Assembly: GCF_020621385.1 (NCBI RefSeq)
Contig: NZ_JAESVA010000002.1
Location: 806,001 to 870,000, forward strand
Direction of reading: 5' to 3'
Length of the DNA stretch: 64,000 nt
DNA from: Acidisoma cellulosilyticum
GTDB lineage: Bacteria > Pseudomonadota > Alphaproteobacteria > Acetobacterales > Acetobacteraceae
Shown: positions 60,492-64,000 of the stretch, piece by piece
Layout: every line of letters starts with the position of its first letter
How positions within the stretch are numbered: the first letter of the stretch is position 1
Program-made: the position numbers and the translations under genes
Notes under the pieces: generated by a model
Databases searched by the model: none
Told to the model about the DNA's origin: nothing
The model's input: the letters and a program-made list of their open reading frames with translations, nothing else

Positions 60492-62795
60492 ATGGCACTC
60501 TTCGGCGGCACAATTCGGGAGGGCCTCCCCTACCCTCTGGGCGCCACCTGGACCGGCCTCGGCGTGAATTTCGCGCTCTTTTCCGCCAATGCGACCAAGG
60601 TCGAGCTTTGCCTGTTCGACGATCAGGGCGAGCGCGAAATCGAACGCATTCCGCTTCCTGAATATACGAATGAAATCTTTCACGGCTTCATTCCGGATCT
60701 GAGCCCAGGCACCTATTACGCCTATCGCGTCCATGGCCCTTACGAGCCCGATGCCGGGCATCGCTTCAACCCGAACAAGCTGGTGCTGGACCCCTATGCC
60801 AAGGCCGTGGTCGGCGAGCTGACCTGGGATCATGCGCTGTTTGGCTATACGATCGGCCATCCCGACGCCGACCTATCCTATGACGAGCGCGACAGCGCGC
60901 CCTTCATGCCGCGCTGCCGGGTGATCGACCCCGCCTTCACCTGGGGCCGGGACCATCCGCCCGCCGTGCCCTGGGAGCGGACAGTCATCTACGAAGCCCA
61001 TGTGCGCGGCCTGACGCGGCTGCACCCCGCTCTGCCGCCCGAGACCCGCGGGACGTTCCGCGGCCTCGCCTCCCCGCCCATGCTGCAGCATTTCCGCAAG
61101 CTGGGGGTGACGACGGTCGAGATCCTGCCCATCCACCGTTTCGCGGACGATTCCTATCTCGTCGAAAAAGGCCTGACGAATTACTGGGGCTATAACACCT
61201 TCAGCTTCTTCGCCCCGGCCCGGCGCTACGCCCAGGTGGCCGAGACCGCTTATTCCGAATTCAAGGAAATGGTGGCGCGCCTGCATGATTCCGGGATCGA
61301 GATCATCCTCGACGTCGTCTACAACCACACCGCCGAAGGGAATGAGCTGGGTCCGACGCTGTCCTTCAAGGGCATTGACAACGCAAGCTACTACCGCCTG
61401 CTGCCGGATCAGAAGCGCTACTACATCAACGATACCGGCACCGGAAACACCCTCAACCTCAGCCATCCTTCCACCATCCGCATGGTGACGGACAGCCTGC
61501 GCTACTGGGTGACGGAAATGCATGTCGACGGTTTCCGCTTCGACCTCGGCACCATTCTGGCGCGCGAGCCGCATGGCTTCGATGAGCAGTCAGGCTTCCT
61601 CAAGGCCGTGCAACAGGACCCGGCGCTGAGTGCGGTGAAGCTGATCGCCGAACCCTGGGATTGCGGACCCGGCGGCTATCAGGTCGGCGGCTTTCCGCCC
61701 GGCTGGGGCGAATGGAACGACAAATTCCGCGATACCGTGCGCGGCTTCTGGAAAGGCGATGACGGGCAGATGGCCGATCTCGCCTCCCGCCTCACCGGCT
61801 CGGCCGATCTGTTCGGCCGGCGCGGCCGCAAGCCCTGGGCCTCGGTCAATTTCATCACCTCGCATGACGGTTTCACGCTGAATGATCTCGTCAGCTTCAA
61901 CGACAAGCATAATGAGGCGAATGGCGAGAACAACCAGGACGGGCATTCCCATAATCTGAGCTGGAATTGCGGCGCCGAAGGCCCGACCGATGATCCTGAG
62001 ATCCAGGGCCTGCGCATCCGCCAGATGCGCAATATGCTGGCGACCTTGTTCCTGTCCAAAGGCACGCCCATGCTGCTGGCCGGTGACGAGATGGCGCGCA
62101 CCCAGCTGGGCAATAACAATGCCTATTGCCAGGATAACGAGGTCAGCTGGCTGAACTGGGAGATGGGACCGGAGGCGGAAGCGATGATGCGCTTCACGGC
62201 GCGCCTTTCGGCGCTGCGCCGCCGCTTCCCGCTACTCACGCGCGGTCGCTTCCTCAACGGCCAATGGGATGAGACGCTGGAACTGAAGGACGTCACCTGG
62301 CTGGCGCCGGACGCGACCGAAATGGCCGATGACCAATGGGGCGAGGGTCACGCCCGCTGTCTGGGCGTGCTGCTGGACGGTCGTGCGCAGGAAACCGGCA
62401 TCGTGCAGCGCGGCCGGGACGCGACGCTGCTGCTGATCCTCAACGCCTATCACGATGTGGTGGAATTCACCTTGCCCGAGGTCGTGGGCGGCCGGGAATG
62501 GCGCCTGCTGGTCGATACCAATCTCGATGACGAGGCCGTCGACCCGGAACCGCGTTTCGCCTTCGACCACAGCTATGAGGTGACCGGGCGATCTCTGCTT
62601 CTGTTCGAACTGGTCCTGGAGCCGAGCTACGGCAGTGCGCGGACCAAGCGCCGCGCCGTACATGTGCGGCCGCCGAAGCCAATACCCGTCACCACCGCCG
62701 TCTCAGACGATATCGCGCAGATCGAAACCGCCTATCCGGCGGCGGTGGAAGAACCGCCGCCGGACCCTGCCGCGCTCATCGGCGAAGACGCATAA
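60492..62795 (+). CDS. glgX: Glycogen debranching enzyme GlgX
   Basis: A 767-residue GH13 isoamylase-type enzyme cleaving alpha-1,6 branches of glycogen. An N-terminal CBM48 (LGATWTGLGVNFALFSANATKVELCLF) precedes the barrel. Catalytic residues lie in HVDGFRFDLGTIL (Asp), LIAEPWDCGPGGYQVG (Glu) and FITSHDGFTLNDLVS (Asp). The ATG at 60492 has GGAG and AAGG just upstream and is preferred to the ATG at 60480. No other glg gene is adjacent. A proline-rich tail of about 45 residues follows the usual end. Confidence 0.93.
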   Translation: MALFGGTIREGLPYPLGATWTGLGVNFALFSANATKVELCLFDDQGEREIERIPLPEYTNEIFHGFIPDLSPGTYYAYRVHGPYEPDAGHRFNPNKLVLDPYAKAVVGELTWDHALFGYTIGHPDADLSYDERDSAPFMPRCRVIDPAFTWGRDHPPAVPWERTVIYEAHVRGLTRLHPALPPETRGTFRGLASPPMLQHFRKLGVTTVEILPIHRFADDSYLVEKGLTNYWGYNTFSFFAPARRYAQVAETAYSEFKEMVARLHDSGIEIILDVVYNHTAEGNELGPTLSFKGIDNASYYRLLPDQKRYYINDTGTGNTLNLSHPSTIRMVTDSLRYWVTEMHVDGFRFDLGTILAREPHGFDEQSGFLKAVQQDPALSAVKLIAEPWDCGPGGYQVGGFPPGWGEWNDKFRDTVRGFWKGDDGQMADLASRLTGSADLFGRRGRKPWASVNFITSHDGFTLNDLVSFNDKHNEANGENNQDGHSHNLSWNCGAEGPTDDPEIQGLRIRQMRNMLATLFLSKGTPMLLAGDEMARTQLGNNNAYCQDNEVSWLNWEMGPEAEAMMRFTARLSALRRRFPLLTRGRFLNGQWDETLELKDVTWLAPDATEMADDQWGEGHARCLGVLLDGRAQETGIVQRGRDATLLLILNAYHDVVEFTLPEVVGGREWRLLVDTNLDDEAVDPEPRFAFDHSYEVTGRSLLLFELVLEPSYGSARTKRRAVHVRPPKPIPVTTAVSDDIAQIETAYPAAVEEPPPDPAALIGEDA

Positions 62796-62831
62796 AAAAG
62801 GGGGGAGGCCCGACGGCCTCCCCCCTTTTTT
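62794..62831 (+). terminator. Bidirectional intrinsic terminator
   Basis: A perfect 17-bp stem AAAAAAGGGGGGAGGCC (62794-62810 with 62815-62831) with a CGAC loop and flanking A/T runs. It begins just before the glgX stop and serves both convergent genes. Confidence 0.93.
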
Positions 62832-62848
62832 GTCTTCAAATTAATCCG

Positions 62849-63151
62849 TCAGCCCTGGGTGAACCCGGCGCTGTCAGCTTCCATCTTGCAGGCGAAGAAG
62901 CCGTGGCTGGCGCTGCCTGCGCCGGACTGCACGATCTTGTACGTCTTGCTCATGCCATTCGACCAGACGATGGTATCGCCCTGGCAATGATCCTGCGCCG
63001 CCGCGATGGTCGAGAAACGGTGATGCGCGCCAAGGCCCGTCGTCGCACCGTTGACGAGGCTCGACTGCGACGCCGATTGCGCGAAGGCGCCAGTGCTGAT
63101 GGCAAGGCCACCGAAAATCGTCAGGGCGGATAGCAGCTTGGTATTGATCAT
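62849..63151 (-). CDS. Small exported protein of unknown function
   Basis: A 100-residue protein with a clear signal peptide (LLSALTIFGGLAISTGAFAQ, cut after AFA near 24). The mature 76 residues contain two cysteines (C56 and C88) able to form one disulfide, around DTIVWSNGMSKTYKIVQSG and HGFFACKMEAD. It resembles short periplasmic proteins scattered in alphaproteobacteria that lack a known role. It stands alone, with a strong terminator behind it. Confidence 0.75.
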   Translation of the reverse strand: MINTKLLSALTIFGGLAISTGAFAQSASQSSLVNGATTGLGAHHRFSTIAAAQDHCQGDTIVWSNGMSKTYKIVQSGAGSASHGFFACKMEADSAGFTQG

Positions 63152-63291
63152 GGCTTAGTCTCCTCATTCTGTTCAGGCGGCCTTTGCCGCTCACTCCGAC
63201 CCGAATTGGCGCCGTCCCGAAAGTTTGCAAGGGCTGGCGCGGCAGAGGAGTATGCCAACGCCACCGCTTGATGTTTATGACACCGATATGA

Positions 63292-63999
63292 TCAGGCGGC
63301 CGCGAGGGCCGCGCTCAAGCTTTCGTCCAAGGGGGTCGTTTTCCGCCCGATGAGGCCGGACAGCGCCTGCCCGTCATCGAACAGGACATCATCGGCCGCC
63401 GCCGCACTGCTGTCGGAGACCAGTTCAGCGATCGGTTCCGGCAGGCCGACGCCCAGCAGGGCCGCCTTGTACTCAGCCTGCGGCATGTCCATATATTTGA
63501 CAGGCTTGTCGCCGCTCGCCCGGCTCAGCGCCGCCGCGAATTCCGGCAGCGTGAAGGCATTATCCCCGGCGAGTTCAAAAACTTGGCTGGCCGGCAGGCT
63601 GTCGGAGGTCAGCACCACGGCGGCGGCGGCGGCATAATCGGCACGCGGCGCGGCCGAGATGCGGCCCTCGCCCGAACTGCCCAGCACGACGCCATGGGCC
63701 AGCGCCGGGGCGATCGCGCCGAAATAATTCTCCGTATACCAGCCGTTGCGCAGCAGGGCATAAGCCAGGCCCGACTCCCGCAGGGCCAGCTCCGTCGCGC
63801 GATGATCGGCTGCCAGGCCGAGCGGCGAGACATCGGCATGCAGCACGCTGGTATAGGCGATGAAAGACACACCGGCTGCCTTGGCCGCCGCGATCACGGC
63901 CGCATGCTGGCCGATGCGATGGGCCAGATCGTTCGAGGAGATCAGCAGCAGTCGGTCGATCCCGGCCAGCGCCGCGGCCAAGGTATCGGGACGGTCATA
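63292..63999 (-). CDS. qorB: NmrA-like NAD(P)H:quinone oxidoreductase, QorB/YtfG type (5' end beyond the window)
   Basis: The visible 235 codons run off the right edge (first readable residues YDRPDTLAAALAGIDRLLLISSNDL). They match the QorB/YtfG pattern: AAKAAGVSFIAYTSVLHADVSPLGLAADHRATE, LLRNGWYTENY, ADYAAAAAVVLT and the end SGLIGRKTTPLDESL. Only the N-terminal Rossmann part with the GxxGxxG nucleotide motif is missing. Relatives reduce quinones two electrons at a time or sense NADPH. A TTG at 63981 is not the real start because the homology continues upstream. Confidence 0.85.
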   Translation of the reverse strand, partial: YDRPDTLAAALAGIDRLLLISSNDLAHRIGQHAAVIAAAKAAGVSFIAYTSVLHADVSPLGLAADHRATELALRESGLAYALLRNGWYTENYFGAIAPALAHGVVLGSSGEGRISAAPRADYAAAAAVVLTSDSLPASQVFELAGDNAFTLPEFAAALSRASGDKPVKYMDMPQAEYKAALLGVGLPEPIAELVSDSSAAAADDVLFDDGQALSGLIGRKTTPLDESLSAALAAA

Positions 64000-64000
64000 G

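Noticed and set aside
1-64000. tRNA, rRNA, CRISPR arrays, prophage or complete insertion sequences
   Set aside because: Scanned for T-loop/anticodon patterns, regularly spaced repeats, transposase or phage structural motifs; none found beyond the REP-like and palindromic intergenic repeats listed.

Overview
The window looks like a chromosomal segment of a GC-rich alphaproteobacterium. Hopanoid side-chain genes (hpnG, hpnH, hpnI, hpnJ, hpnK, hpnM), the MEP-pathway genes dxs and ispH, a cytochrome bo3-type quinol oxidase (cyoABCD), the short form of argC placed behind rplM-rpsI, DUF2076 and DUF2934 proteins and a common alphaproteobacterial intergenic repeat together suggest Rhodospirillales, most plausibly Acetobacteraceae. 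The family placement is an inference from gene content; no rRNA or tRNA gene is present to test it. There is no prophage, no complete insertion sequence and no CRISPR array. Most of the window is ordinary chromosome, with short accessory patches (two toxin-antitoxin pairs and dispersed palindromic repeats).

Layout. 1-8.2 kb: a LysR regulator with an FMN-dependent hydroxy-acid oxidase, divergent from a peptide/nickel-type ABC importer operon (Tat-exported binding protein, two permeases, one double ATPase). 8.2-12.8 kb: a DUF4239 membrane protein, two tandem MarC proteins and a 607-residue membrane-anchored protein of unknown function, bracketed by two copies of a REP-like palindromic element. 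12.8-17 kb: an isoprenoid operon xseB-ispA-dxs ending in a flavin reductase fused to a MarR-like domain. 17-19 kb: a DEAD-box RNA helicase. 19.2-25.8 kb: an isolated membrane protein, then a TauABC-type importer facing an M20 deacylase, a HAD phosphatase and a DUF1028 protein. 25.9-31.1 kb: a GH15 glycosidase, two MFS transporters and a HI1419/HI1420-type toxin-antitoxin pair. 31.1-35.2 kb: cyoABCD. 35.6-42.2 kb: mixed housekeeping genes (VOC protein, cysteine hydrolase, K+ channel, PuuD-like hydrolase, apt, lipoprotein, gamma carbonic anhydrase). 42.2-44.2 kb: rplM-rpsI-argC. 44.6-46.6 kb: small cytosolic or low-complexity proteins. 46.6-54.1 kb: a minus-strand run hpnM-hpnI-hpnJ-hpnK-dapD-dapE plus two paralogous membrane proteins. 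54.4-57.3 kb: ispH-hpnH facing hpnG. 57.3-64 kb: aspS, higBA, glgX, a small secreted protein and a qorB-like oxidoreductase cut by the right edge.

How the genes work together. dxs, ispA and ispH supply isoprenoid precursors. HpnH and HpnG make the C35 hopanoid side chain, and HpnI, HpnK and HpnJ are expected to decorate bacteriohopanetetrol to the cyclitol ether, with HpnM as a periplasmic lipid-handling partner. Squalene synthesis and squalene-hopene cyclase are not in this window.

The least expected structure is a family of about 33-nt GTAG-headed palindromes arranged as inverted pairs at three loci. The hairpin stems show compensatory base changes, and one copy overlaps the start codon region of hpnK inside the hopanoid operon. 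Other points worth a second look are a possible ATT start with a perfect GGAGG site in hpnG, the flavin reductase-MarR fusion in the dxs operon, and the large unknown protein at 10.9-12.7 kb.
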